A stretch of 64,000 nucleotides of DNA from Gliomastix tumulicola (Eukaryota; Ascomycota; Sordariomycetes; Hypocreales; Bionectriaceae). Shown here piece after piece: positions 37,095 through 48,713 of the stretch. Numbering within the stretch: the first letter of the stretch is position 1; each line of letters begins with the position of its first letter. The stretch lies in contig BCHX01000001.1 in NCBI GenBank assembly GCA_001599755.1, forward strand, positions 2,418,001 through 2,482,000, in the 5' to 3' direction. The notes under the pieces are model-generated. The model made no database searches. It had not been told where the DNA came from and was given only the letters and a program-made list of their open reading frames with translations. The position numbers were made by a program, and so were the translations under genes.

Positions 37095-40000
37095 ATGTCT
37101 GACTACACCCCCGACTCAGACATGTCGCCCATCGAGGCCGCCCCTTTCGACAAACTCCCAGACGAGATCATCGAGCAGTATGTTGGCCCGGACAATCATC
37201 CCATGACTGACTTGGAGAATGTCTAGGAAGAGACTTGTAGGAAGAGACTGCCAGTACTGACGGCTCCCGTGCTTACAGGATCCTCGTGGCTACCGACCCG
37301 AATGGCTTCGCCTCCCTCATACTCCTGAATCGAAAATGGAGGAGCGTCTCCCAGCGATCCGACCTCTATCTTCACCATCTGCTCCAGTGCCCGACATTCG
37401 CAGCCGCTCCCTCCGCGCTGCCGACGTCCGACGATGAGAACCTCCCGGCCCTGCGCCGCCTCTTCGCCCGTGAGATCAAGCGGAACCTCTTCGACGCCTA
37501 CCTGCGTCCCTCCGAGACCGTCGTCAAGCTCATCTCGACCTCCATCAGCTCCTCGTCGTGCCCCGGCGGCGAGGGCCTGCAGTTCAGCACGTCGCCGCGG
37601 TCCCACCACATCTTGGCGTACAACTCGTCTCGCATGTACGCGATCGACACGCGTTCCCCCAACGGCGTCGAGGTGCGGCGGGAGTTCAAGCTGTTGCGGC
37701 GTCCGGCCGCCGCGTGCATCAAGGACGATGCCAGTCTGCTCGCAGTCCTGTCGACGGAGATGCAGGTTGAGATGTACGACCTCACCGAGTCTCCACCCCG
37801 ACGAAAGCAGACTATCATCCTCGACAATGCTCCTCGCGCCATTGCTCTGTCTCCCTGCGGTTCCGTCTTAGCGGCCGCGTACGAAGGCGGTATCGAGGTG
37901 TCTTCGCTGAATGCCAACGTTGTGCCTTCGGGGAAGCGGTCCGTCAAGTGCGATGGCGTGGACACGCTGGCTTTCTCGTTTGACGGAACCCAGATCTTGG
38001 GCACGACCTCTCACTCGGCGACCCCGAGCACCGTTGTCCTTACGGCGCCTTACTACGACCCCGGGAGTCTATTGGCCGATGATGATATCAGCTCCATGTG
38101 GACGACGTCTATCCTTTTTCCGAACTCGAGCAGAGACTGCAGCCATGCCGTCCTGCTGCAGAATGCAAACGAGGAGGAGGCGTGCTGGACGTTTGCCTAC
38201 GACCGGAGCTTCGAGACCTTCCGTGCCGTGCGGATCGAGGACCTGCGCAACGGAACGACCTATTTCACCGGCCCGGTGGCAAATGAAAACTCGCAGGCGA
38301 AGCTTCTGCCGTCTACACTTCCCGGCACGACATACCACGGCGAGCTCGTCTCGGCAGGCTTCCACGGCAAGGATGTCTGGCTTTATGGGATCCCCCAGGA
38401 TCTGGACGCTCCGCCAGAGTTGGCGTCGGCGCAGTCAGATCGTCCCTCGACGGGTTCCGTTCTGGGACGACGCAATAGCGAACACAGCTCGTTGTCTCGG
38501 AATGCGTCCTCGCGGGGTCGAGACGACCGAGGGCGTTCGCCTCAGTGGGCGCTGCTATCGGACAATATGAGGAACACGTTCAAGACGGGAATCAAAGTGT
38601 GTGAAGTGCCTGGTGTGAGCACCCTCCGATGGGTTGCCGACCACAAGGACACATCCTTTCAGGAACGTCTCATTGCGACTGCCAGGGGCGTCTCTGGTCC
38701 GCGCTTGGCTACTGAAGAAGAGGACTTTGACTTTGTCGACGGTGGAAGAATTGTGCTGCTAGATTTCGACTACGGTCTCGAGAATGGCACGAAGAACGAG
38801 ATCTCGATCGAGCTCGGCTCAGAGAACGCCGAGCCGCTGGAGGAGGAGCGACGCGACCTGGCTACAGAAGTTGCCATCGTCCGTAGGAGGACTGTCGCAC
38901 AGCAGCGAGGCGGCCGCACGGCCCTTCTCAGGGCAGCCACCGAAAGCAACACACTCGATGTTCCTGTGCCACCTCTGCCTCAAGACAACAGCACTCAGAA
39001 CGACGACGATGACCCCTTGGTTCCGAGAAGGATAGGACAGCGACCTGGTCAGGACCAAGTGGGCGTAGACGCTCCCGATGACTCGGAATTTGCCACGATC
39101 GAGGAGCAAGAGGCGATGGAATCTCCCTATGCACATGCGAGCCCCCGATCTGCCCCGACCTTGCGTCGTGCAGCCACCGCGGCGGCCGTGAACCGAACTC
39201 TGAACCCACGCACTGCGGATGGCCGGCCTATCGAGTATCGACGGGCTGACGGTCGACGCGAGCATCCTCACGAGAGTGACGCGGACAACTGGGTCCCCCC
39301 TCCGCCTCCCTACCAGAAGGAGGATCCCCAAGACCTGCCTGCGTTCTTGAGCGGACCTGCTGTGGCACCCCAGACATCTGCCTTCCCCCGGCCTGTCGAC
39401 GCGCCTCCCAGCATCAACCAAGGCCCAGGACCAGTTTCAGACCACCTTCGGGTGACGCACCGACGAAGCCTGTATGCTAGTGCCAGGGGCTTCTACGAGC
39501 CACAGAGACCGGCTCTTGAGCCTCGCTCTTTCTCGTCACATGAGCCTAGGCCTGTGAGCGACTCTACGAACCAGTCGAGGTCTCGCATCGACGAGATCCC
39601 ACGCCCAAGATCAACCCCGTCGCCATATGTCGAGCCGGAGAATCTGTACGATGTTTCGCCTCCAGAATCACCACGTCCGGTTGTCTCCCAGGATGCTTCA
39701 TCATCCGGCCAACCTCAGCCTCTGAGTCGGACCACATCTGAGCCCGTGTCAGACCCTGCGGCCAACACGGGGATGGACAACTCCTTCACCAGCTCGCAAT
39801 TCAATGTTGAGCCAGTTCCGTCTCCCCCAACGGCTTCCGCACAGCAAACCTCGTCGCCATACAACGATGGGTGTCTCGATGCTCATCAGGCACAGCAAGC
39901 GCTGTCGCAACCAGCGCCAAGCGAGAACCGCAACCCAGTTGGGAGACGTCTGTCCAATGCGCAGACTTGGCCAGCTGGACCAGGAGGTGAAAGCAGCCAG

Positions 40001-40828
40001 ACCTGGAACAACCCTCACATAGGCGGTTTGGCGTCACACGTACCCAACAACTATTATGAGTCGACGCCGCACCTCCCCATGCCTAGCTCGACGCAGCTTG
40101 CCAACCTCAACAAAAGGATTAGTCAGGGCAACCCTCGACGACTGTCTGGTAGTCTCTATGACGGTGGGAGCGGAAGCGCGACGATCGGGGCTTATCCACC
40201 GCAGGACTCGTCCAATACTTGGCCGCTGAGACCGGCTACGATGGGCCCAGCGCAAAGCTGGAACCGGGGTGAGGACCAGCCGCTGATCATCAGCACGCCT
40301 AGAGGAGTCACTGGAGCCTTCGACCCTCCCTCGCAGCAGCCGTCGTCGGATCGATGGAGCGGTACACCGATCATCGCTCCCGTTCCGCGACACCCCAGGC
40401 TAGCGCAGGGCATCGCCGGCATCGCCAGCCCAAGGCCGACGGTAGAAAGGCTAGAGACAATCTACAGCATAGCGGACACAAGCACACAGCAGCAGCAGCA
40501 GCAGCAACAGCAGCAAGCACCTCAGCGCTCGCAGACGCGATCTAGGCGCAGGATCTTTGGAGGTCTGCGCAGGGCGCCGTCTAACTCGCCGCCTAGCACC
40601 GTCGGCGTCGGCGGCGGCGGCGGCGTCAACAGGCAAGCGAGCCGGGCGGAGCGCAGCGCGGCCAAGAACATCAGGGACGCGAAGAAGAAGGGCTGGAACC
40701 CGTCGAGCAAGAAGGGGAAGAAGAAGCAGCGGGACTACGACGCGGCGAGCACCGCCGGATGGACAGATGTGTCAGTGGCGGCGCCGTCGGTCTACAAGGA
40801 GAAGGAGAAGAAGTGTGTGGTCATGTGA
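37095..40828 (+). CDS. Large F-box protein with C-terminal CaaX box
   Basis: Two exons (37095-37177, 37279-40828) encode 1210 residues. An F-box covers about residues 17-65 (FDKLPDEIIEQILVATDP, LLNRKWRSVSQ) and is rebuilt exactly by splicing. Residues about 100-480 contain repeated beta-strand-like blocks (HHILAYNSSRMYAIDTRSP, ASLLAVLSTEMQVEMYDL) that suggest a WD40-like propeller; no clean WD repeats are visible. The C-terminal half is Pro/Ser/Gln-rich and probably disordered, with a poly-Gln run of about 10. The tail is strongly basic (KKKGWNPSSKKGKKKQR) and ends KKCVVM. A terminal C-V-V-M is a canonical farnesylation motif, so the protein may be a membrane-tethered SCF substrate receptor. 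F-box function through Skp1 is family knowledge; the membrane role is inference. Confidence 0.88.
40487..40516. repeat. CAG/CAA repeat coding poly-Gln in the F-box gene
   Basis: A short in-frame CAG repeat interrupted by CAA encodes about ten glutamines near the C-terminus of the F-box protein. Confidence 0.9.
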
Positions 40829-41380
40829 GAGACTGATATAAGAAAGAAAGAATGTCTGGTGTTTGATTTTGCTTTGTTTTTGGGTCACTCGTTTCGGTCT
40901 CTTGGGTAGCGTTCTCGTTTTCATATCTTCAACATGTCTCGCACAGCAACAGCGCAGCAATGCAGGAGCTCATAAGCCTAGGTTTATCTCTTTTCAATCT
41001 CGTTTAATACATACATATCTTTCTGTTACTCACCAGCGAGCGAGCGACTAGCGACATACCGGCGGGTACCTACTCTCACTTTCTTACTTAGGCTTAACTA
41101 CAAGCAGGCGACAGAATGTTTAGTTTTTTCTTTCTCATGTCTTGGAATATTAGGAAAACATTTTTTATAAACTATTCAAATAAAAAGTATCTCAAATTAT
41201 CCATCCACCTATCCCGTAGGAGGGAGGCAACATGCGCCCAACGCCAGACTAGCGACCCCCTTTTTCCATGAACATGATAAAACCAAACTACCTGTCATCG
41301 AGACAGAAGCTCTAGGTAAACTAAAGGAATGAAAGGAAAAGAAAGAAAGAAAAATTCAAGTTAGACTTTGTTGAGCGTCG
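40829..41380. other. Convergent 3' intergenic region
   Basis: AT-rich sequence between two convergent genes. An AATAAA at 41179-41184 could serve the F-box transcript. No gene was seen. Confidence 0.55.
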
Positions 41381-42793
41381 TCATATCCTCGGCGTCGTCC
41401 CCGGAACCTGCACAAACGGCCTATCCTTCCCGACGCCGCCCAGATCCGCCTCGTCCATGAGATCCGTAAAGGTCGTCTGCCGCGTGTCGGGCCGCTCGAC
41501 GGCGCGCGGGTCCGCGAAGACGTCTATGCTCTCGGCGGCGCTGCTGCGGTTGCCATAGTAGCCACCGCCGCCGCTCTGGCCGTGGCTGTGGCTGTAGCCG
41601 TACGCGTCCGAGGGCTTGAGGTGCCGGCTGGAAGCCTTCATGGAGCGGATGGGGGCGAGGCGGGCGCCGCCGCCGCCGCCGCGGGCGACCTGGCCCGTGC
41701 GGATGTCGCCCGTGGCGTTGCTGAAGCCCGAGGACGCGGTGCTAGCGCGTGAGGACGTCGCGGAGCCGGCGACGGAGGGGTTGGGCGAGTTGAACGGGTT
41801 CGGGATGGAGACCCGCGGGAAGCGGGCGGGGGGTGTGCGGGCGTTGGAGGGCTGCCGGTCGAGCCAGCGGTCGGCGTTGTTGTTGTTGTTGTTGTTAGAG
41901 GAGAAGGGGGAGGAGGACGAAGGGGGCGGGTGCAGGATGAAGTCGGTGCGGTACTGGTCGCCCTGGGAGATGGGATCCGAGATGATGTTGGAGAAGCCGG
42001 CGCTCCGGGTCCTGTCGCCGCGACTCCTCCGCGCCTTCTCGGACGGGGAGGAGCCCGAGGCGGAGGAGGAGGATGACGGGCCGCCGCGGCCCTTCCTGTT
42101 GCGCCGGCGGACGAGGCAGAGGAGGGCGATGGCGGCAATCAGGAGGATCGCGCAGCCGCCGACGACACCGCCGACTATGGCCGCCGTGTTCGGTCCCGAG
42201 TCCTTGTTCTGGTCCCCCGTGCCGTCCGAGCTGGCAGGATCACCCGTCGTCGTCGTCGCCTCCGGAGCAGCACCGCTCTCCGTCTTGTCCGGCGCAGAAG
42301 TAGGCTCCTCCGTCTTCGTTGTGCTTGTCGTTGTCGACGGCGGCTTATCCTCCTCCGGCGCCTTGGACTGATCGCTCTTCTTCTGGCACTGCCCGCTGCT
42401 ATTGCACGCGTACCCGAACGGGCAGCACTTGTCGCCGCACGTCTCGAGCGCGACGCCCAGAACGCTCGTCTTGATGGGCGCGTCCGGGTTCTTCTCCGGG
42501 TCCATCTCGTCGACGTCGCAGGGCACCGTCTCGATCTTGTCGCAGGACGAGCCCTCCGGGCAGCAGAGCACCGTCGTGTCGCCCGCGAGAGACAGGCATT
42601 TCGTCCCCGTCGGGCAGCAGAAGTTGCTGGGCAGGTTCCCGCCGCAGACGTCGAAGCCCGAGATGCAGGTGTCCTGGCGGAGGAACAGACGGGACGAGGA
42701 GGAGGAGGAGGAGGAGGGGGAGGACGGGATGGCGGATGTGGTGGTTGTCGACGTGAGGAGCAGCAGGAGCAGCTGCAGGGGTAGGTTGAACAT
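41381..42793 (-). CDS. Cysteine-rich single-pass membrane protein, fungal surface type
   Basis: One exon of 470 residues. The start at 42793 gives a clear signal peptide (MFNLPLQLLLLLLTS then Thr/Ser-rich to about residue 23). The reading frame stays open 5' of it but has no ATG there. The ectodomain (about 40-145) has many cysteines in repeated pairs (NFCCPTGTKC, VLCCPEGSSC, DKCCPFGYAC), suggesting a disulfide-bonded fold. A Thr/Ser/Pro-rich stalk follows, then one membrane span (about residues 195-220, IVGGVVGGCAILLIAAIALL) and a basic stop-transfer RRRNRKGR. The cytoplasmic tail is Ser/Asn/Gly-rich with poly-Asn. The layout is like cell-wall stress sensors (Mid2/WSC type), but the CCP repeats are not the WSC motif, so I leave the function open. 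Confidence 0.82.
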   Translation of the reverse strand: MFNLPLQLLLLLLTSTTTTSAIPSSPSSSSSSSSRLFLRQDTCISGFDVCGGNLPSNFCCPTGTKCLSLAGDTTVLCCPEGSSCDKIETVPCDVDEMDPEKNPDAPIKTSVLGVALETCGDKCCPFGYACNSSGQCQKKSDQSKAPEEDKPPSTTTSTTKTEEPTSAPDKTESGAAPEATTTTGDPASSDGTGDQNKDSGPNTAAIVGGVVGGCAILLIAAIALLCLVRRRNRKGRGGPSSSSSASGSSPSEKARRSRGDRTRSAGFSNIISDPISQGDQYRTDFILHPPPSSSSPFSSNNNNNNNADRWLDRQPSNARTPPARFPRVSIPNPFNSPNPSVAGSATSSRASTASSGFSNATGDIRTGQVARGGGGGARLAPIRSMKASSRHLKPSDAYGYSHSHGQSGGGGYYGNRSSAAESIDVFADPRAVERPDTRQTTFTDLMDEADLGGVGKDRPFVQVPGTTPRI

Positions 42794-45031
42794 GGCTGCT
42801 GACTGGTAGAAGGCCGTGTCTATGGTTTTTGTGTAGTATGTATGTGTGTATGTATTCTCAGATATGTGTGACAGAAAACGTAAATCGTTGGTGGTTGTTG
42901 TTGTTGTTGTCGTCGTCAAGTGAGGTCGTATTGATATATTCCGTGTAAGTCGAGTTGAGAGTATAAAGTTGAAAATCGAAAGACGAGAGAGTAAGAAAAA
43001 AAAATTATCCAAGCAGAATAAAGAGCAAGAAGCGAAGAGGGTATCAGGCAGTGAACAGGTGAGAGCACACACGAGCAGCCAGCGCCGTGATGAACTTTCT
43101 CCAAGTGGTCGTTGACGATGAGGAAGACGGTGGTGACGGACGATCACAGAAGCAGAACACCGATCCGGCCACTGAAACACGACGGAACACGGGATAGGAA
43201 ACAAACAGACAAAGGAAATAGATGAGGGAGTATGAGCGATGAACAGGAGAGAAGGAGAACAGAGAAGAGAGAGAGGGAGGAGAGAACAGAGAGACGATCA
43301 GTCAGTCAGTCAAGTCCATCATATCAAAAGAGAGGCGCTCCAGCCATTTCTGTTGCCGCCGGCGCGGAGACCAGGCAGGGCACGTCACGAGAAGGAAAAT
43401 CTGCCGCTGCCCGACGAGGAAACAAGAGCGCATATCTGCCGCTCCTGCACGGCCACCCACGGCCACTCATCTGGCCTGCATCGCGGGCGGGTCGTGCCAC
43501 CAGAGAGTAAGAGGACATGGGCGTCAAGCTGTTGCGGTAGACGCCAGACGAGGCCAAATGAGAGGCCAGGAATTTTGCGCTTCGCTGCCCGCTGGAGCCT
43601 CAGCGCAGCGAAACGTGAAACACGCGCCCCTGATTGGCTGCCGAGCCCCGATCTGACCCCCAAAGGGGGAGCTAGTGCGGCGCTACAGGGGACCTGGGGG
43701 AGAAATTACAGGCTCCCGGCAGCTGCTCCAGGCGACTTGTAGGCGCTGTTCCATCCTGATTTGATTGGGCCACAGCGCGTCCTGCACTCGCTTAGGCGTA
43801 CGACCAGCTATTCTCGTCCTCTGGGCCAGCTCGCCCGTCTTTCACGATGAATCAATCAATCAATCATCCCTGCCCATCGAGTCCCTGTCCCGTGAGTCAT
43901 GCAGAGAGCAAACACTAGATACGCACCTGACGGTCATGGATGGACGGCATTGATGAATCGCATCTTCACCAGCGATCGATCGCCCTGACAGACAGACAGG
44001 CAGACTGACCGACTGATTGGGCTGCACCGCCCTTTTCACGACACACAAGCACATGCACACACACACACGCACCAAAAACCTGTTCATCCCCTGTTCCCTC
44101 CCCGTTCGTCTCCTCTGTCCACCACTCAGAGACAAACCCGACGTCTCACCGCATACTCCTCCCAAGTGAACCACACGGCGACACAACTCACGTACTCGTA
44201 CATTCATACAGACAGCGCACAGTATAACAAACACTATACATAACTTTTTCGTTTACAATCCGCACCTCCCTCTCCCTCCCGCATCCACGGAGCGACCCTC
44301 CGTGCGGTGCAGTAAGGCCGAGGAGAGGGTTGGGGGGGGGGGACCTGCAGGGGAGGGTCACACTTACCACCACATCCTCGTATTCATGTCAGACAGACTC
44401 GACAGTCCTTTGCGCGCTTCTGTTACGTTGCAGGCAGGCCATGTTACTTCACAAATTGCGAGAGAACAGAGATTTTTTGGTTTGGGTAGCAGCGGCCACA
44501 TTGGACCGGGTATATTCGATTCTTCTTGCCCAAGTCGGCAGATATCTCATCTCGATCATCATCCCCCGTAAGCTCATTTCAACCCTTTTACTCCCACCCT
44601 CCAGTGTAGATATTGGAAAAAAGGAAAAACCCAATTTGCGACTTATCCTGAGTCGTCGTTGCCTCAGTTGCGCCCCAGAAACTCCAATGGAAAAAAAAAA
44701 GAGAGACCAATTCCCAATGCCTGCCTGGTATAATTATCCCATGAGAAATTTCCCCCGACCTGCGGACAGACAGTGGCCCGCCATGAATAAAGAAAAGAAA
44801 CAAGTCGTCCAAAAAGTCCTGTCCAAGTGTCGCGTCTCGTAGATATTCATCCACCTGCGCCGTTGCTGTGTAGCGATGTTTGCCTTGCGGCATCCTGTTT
44901 ATAATTTGACCCATCCCAGCCGGGTATCATAGAATGTAAGATGGAAAAAGAAAAGATAGAAAAAACAAGAAAAAAGAAAAAAGAAAAAAAAGAAAGAGCG
45001 CGAGAGAAAGTTGAAGCGAGAAGAATGCAGA
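42794..45031. other. Intergenic region rich in short repeats
   Basis: Holds the leader of the cysteine-rich membrane gene and the 3' flank of the Zn2Cys6 gene. Simple repeats include AATC near 43852-43866, a CA run at 44056-44069 and poly-A at 44692-44701. No gene was recognised. Confidence 0.55.
42891..42916. repeat. GTT/GTC microsatellite in 5' leader
   Basis: A short GTT repeat passing to GTC lies about 100 bp before the start of the cysteine-rich membrane protein, probably in its 5' UTR. Confidence 0.8.
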
Positions 45032-47148
45032 CTAGATGAGGAGGAAGTCCCATCCCTTCATCTGCATAATGTCTCGCCAGGGGATGTGCATGGGAGCGGC
45101 ATCCGAGACACTAGAGCCAGGAGTGCTCGCACCCGCGTTCAGGCTGTCGTTCTGGAGCCAGCACTCATGCACGAGGCTGCTCATGCGGCCAAAGGAGCCG
45201 CAGTGCGCCTTGTCGCCGAGCTGGGCGATGCGGTCCTCGAAAAAGGCCCGGAAGCTGCTGCCCGGCAGGCTCACAGAGCCGCCGATGAGGTAGACCCAGA
45301 CCATGCTGCGGTCGTAGCCGTTGGGGCCCGAGGGGATGGTCTGCAGCACCTCGGTCAGCTTCTCAACCAGCCCGATGTTGGAGGGCTGGCTGGGGCTGAA
45401 GCCCGGCACAAGGCTGCACAGGTAGATGCGGGCAGCGATGCGGAAGGCAGCCGTCATGTTCTTGGACAGCTGCTTGGGAGACAGGCTCCCGTTGGAGTTG
45501 AAGGGCAGCTTCGGGGGAGGCTCGTTGATCTCCGTCAGGGAGATCTGCTCGCCGAGGCAGGAGACGTGCTGGCAGAGGGTGAAGTCGTCCATACCGCTCT
45601 TCTTGAGCGACTCGAGGCAGGCAATCTCGGAGATGAGATACATGACCCGGTCGTCGCAGCCCATCAGCTCCCGCAGGCCGAGGTGGGAGTTGACCTGAGA
45701 CAGGTGCTTCTCACGGTAGGCGTGCGCGAAAGTCGGTGAGACACCCTGCATGGTCGCACCCAGGATGTCAATCCAAGCGGTGAGCGTCATGTTGAAGGGC
45801 TGTGCCACCGACTCGTTGGGGTCCAAGACAATGCGTGGCAGGTCCAGCTTCTGGACCAGGTTGATGGCAGCTTGGAAGTGCTGGTGCCACGCAATGTCGA
45901 GAAGACCGTCGTCGAATCGGCCGACGATGGTCTGGAAGAAGATGAGAGCCAGCGTCGCCTCGAGGATCTGCTGGTGGTTCTCGTCCTTCTTGAGCGAGTC
46001 GCAGAGCGAGTAGATGGTGGCGTAGCGGTGTCGCATGATGTCCTGGTCGATCTCCTCGCTGATGGCATTGACCTGGCCCTTGAGGTGCTGGGCGGCGATG
46101 CTGAGGCAGCAGTGGAGGTAGATCTTGTTGGACTGGAGGGCAGGCAGGATCATGTCGGAGCCGACAGAGCCGTGCTGGTTGGAGTCGAGGATGGGGAAGA
46201 TGGTGGGGAGAACAGCCTGGATGAAGTGGTCCAGGAGGCGCTGGTCGTTCTCGTCCAGCTCAATCTTGACCTGCGTGGTGTCGGAGTGGCCCCCGTGGGC
46301 AAAGTCGAAGAAGTTGACGTTGAGGCTCTCCTCAGCCAGCGACTCCTTGCGCTCGTGGTGGCTCCACTCGCCGTGGTTGGAAGGCAGAACAGTGCCAGGA
46401 GGAGGGGGAGTGTGGTAGGTGCTGAAGGTCGAGACGTGAGACTCCCTCAGCGTGGGCACGTCGTTGACGTACATCTGGCGCTCGGTCTTGACGTCGATCT
46501 CGTAGGGCGAGAACTGCCCAAAGAGCAGCTCCTGAGGAAGCTGGGAGCTGTAGGGCCCATACTCGGCGCCGGGGGGGCTGTTGAAGTTGAAGGCGGTGGA
46601 AAAGTGCGAGTCGATGGAGGCGGATCGGTTGCGATCCAGGGGATCAGTGAAGGTCGCCGACGTGGGCAGAGAATGCGACAGCCCTGGAGGGGAGCTGACC
46701 ACGGTGGTCTGGATCGTGTGTGCCGAGGACTTCTCCGAGAGCTTCTTGCGCTTGATGATGTGCTTGATGTCGTCCTTGTGCTGTCTGCGCGCGTCGTTGT
46801 TCCCCCACCACATTGGTCGCTTGTATTCGCACACCAGGCCGAGGTGCTTGCATGCCGTGCACATGGGAGAACCCTCGTCGCACTTCTTTCGTCGCAGTCT
46901 GCAGGTGTAGCATCCTAGAGGTTGTTCCTGTTAGTGAGATGGCCCCTGGGAGCAGGTGTAAGTGGGCATCGCAGGGCAGACAAACCTGTTCTTGACCGGC
47001 GGTGCATCTGTCCCTTTGTCTTTGCATTTGCGTTGCCAGCAGCCTTGGAGGCCACCTTGGCCTTCGCGGACTGTGTAGCAGCCATGTTGACGGTACTTCC
47101 AGAAGCTCTCACGGAGCTGTTGCGCTGGTTGGGGGGCATGGTTGACAT
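45032..47148 (-). CDS. Zn2Cys6 transcription factor
   Basis: Two exons (47148-46986, 46914-45032) give 681 residues. The N-terminus is Ala/Lys-rich and basic. The binuclear cluster begins right at the splice junction (about residues 55-85) as CYTCRLRRKKCDEGSPMC then TACKHLGLVC, with spacing C-x2-C-x6-C-x6-C-x2-C-x6-C. RPMWWGNNDARRQHKDDIKHIIKRKKL follows, a basic linker I associate with a fungal group that also carries the fungal_trans_2 type regulatory region; the later helical region (about residues 250-600) fits that. The acidic, Pro-rich stretch between may activate transcription. The start at 47148 (MSTMPPNQ) is the first ATG; a second ATG lies three codons later. Targets are unknown. Its promoter lies in the 9.7-kb gene-free region. 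Confidence 0.88.
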
Positions 47149-47544
47149 TTTGTATCTTGAACCGCGATTGCTGCTTCGAGTCCACAGTACCCGAGCCAAG
47201 TACCTACAGGGGGGCAGGGGTATAGGGGGAGTCTGCTTGTCTAGCCCGGGAGGAGGGGGGTGTCACGGTGCGGTTCTTGGAGAAGAAGCACTGTGCCCGT
47301 GGGTCGACAAGGAGCGGGATGGGATGCCTGCTAGGGTCTTGGGCAACTCAGAGGCTGAGGAAAGCAAGTCTGAGAGAGCCAAGAGACAGGCTTGTCGTGT
47401 TGACGGTTGCTGTGTAGAGTCCTGACTCGACAGCTCGTCGAAATGAGAGTTGATATTAAGAAATTAGGTGCAAGTGTTGCTGTTGGCGATCGAACCAGTC
47501 GTCGTAAGTCGTAAAATAATGAGAGGAAATATTAAATAATAGTG

Positions 47545-47581
47545 TTGCTGTTGTTCTTGTTGTTGTTGTTGTTGTTGTTGT
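47545..47581. repeat. TTG microsatellite
   Basis: A run of TTG units about 400 bp upstream of the Zn2Cys6 start, likely in its promoter or leader. Confidence 0.85.
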
Positions 47582-48713
47582 GCAGGACGTATCAAACGTT
47601 CAGTTGTGTAGTAATGTCGTAACAAAGATTGACTGGCTTCAAGCAAGAACCGGCTTGCCTTTCACTGAAGATGGGGGGGATGTCGAGATAGTATGGAGGG
47701 GATGGGAGGGCGGCGGTAGAGAGTAAAGGGGGATAAAAGAGAGGGCAACAACACCTGGACTGCTCGCCTTTGGACTTGGGACTTGATGAGGAGGGAAAGA
47801 ATGAGGGCAAAATTCGAGCGACTGACAGCCAGTCTTATATTTTGGCCGCTTTCCTCAAGGCCGGCCCCAAGGCCATCGCGGCCCAGCCAGGCCAGCCGAA
47901 ATGGACATAAATTGTTGCTAATTTTGGTCCAATTCCGGGACTCTGTGATCGATGAGGGATAAAGACCTCAGTGTCACGACCAAGCGTGCATGGGTCATTT
48001 GGTGCGAGTCCAGCTCTGCGCTTACAGGGACCAATGAGGATGGGCCGCGATGACGGCCGGCCTATCCCCCACCCCAGTCAAGCACTCAAGAGCTGGTCCG
48101 CACAGCTGCATGCTGTCCATGACCGGGGGGTCCCTCCCGACCAAAGAGGAAAGTCATGCAGTCGGTAGCTTGTCTTGGGCCGGTCGTACGTGACCCGTCG
48201 TGGCCTGCACCCAACCACCATGACGAGCTCTGCCTGTGCCCAGAAGCTCTATTTCCGACTGCTGCCCTTGCATTTAGGCGCCCTGGATTTAGGACCGTCG
48301 ATCAGCATGCCATCGGGATGTGAGTAAGATGACTAACAGCCACTGGCAGCCACCGTGGGCGGTCGAGGACACTGGGACGATCCACCACTCCCTACAACAC
48401 AGAGGACTCGAAGAGTCGATAGTGAGGAGTCGAACCAGACTAGTAGATCCCAAGAACCAGCACTGATCCGTACAGAAGTCCAGGCGGACGACCGTCGATG
48501 AGATGGTAGGTAGCACTCGTACCAAGGTGTGGGGGCCGTGGTGCCATCCTCCGCCCCTTCCCATCGGCTTTTTGCATGATTTACCACCTCCACCAAAAGG
48601 TCCTCTAGTAGGAAGACCAGAGAGGTGGTGTGTATGCGAATGTGTGTGCAAGCACCCGGGGAACAGTCCAAGCTCACCGCATCCGCATATAGCTGCATGC
48701 ATGTGTGTGGGCC

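Noticed and set aside
42794..43204. N-terminal extension of the cysteine-rich membrane protein
   Set aside because: The frame stays open but has no ATG, and the signal peptide starts at 42793. The extension is leader sequence with a repeat read as poly-Thr.
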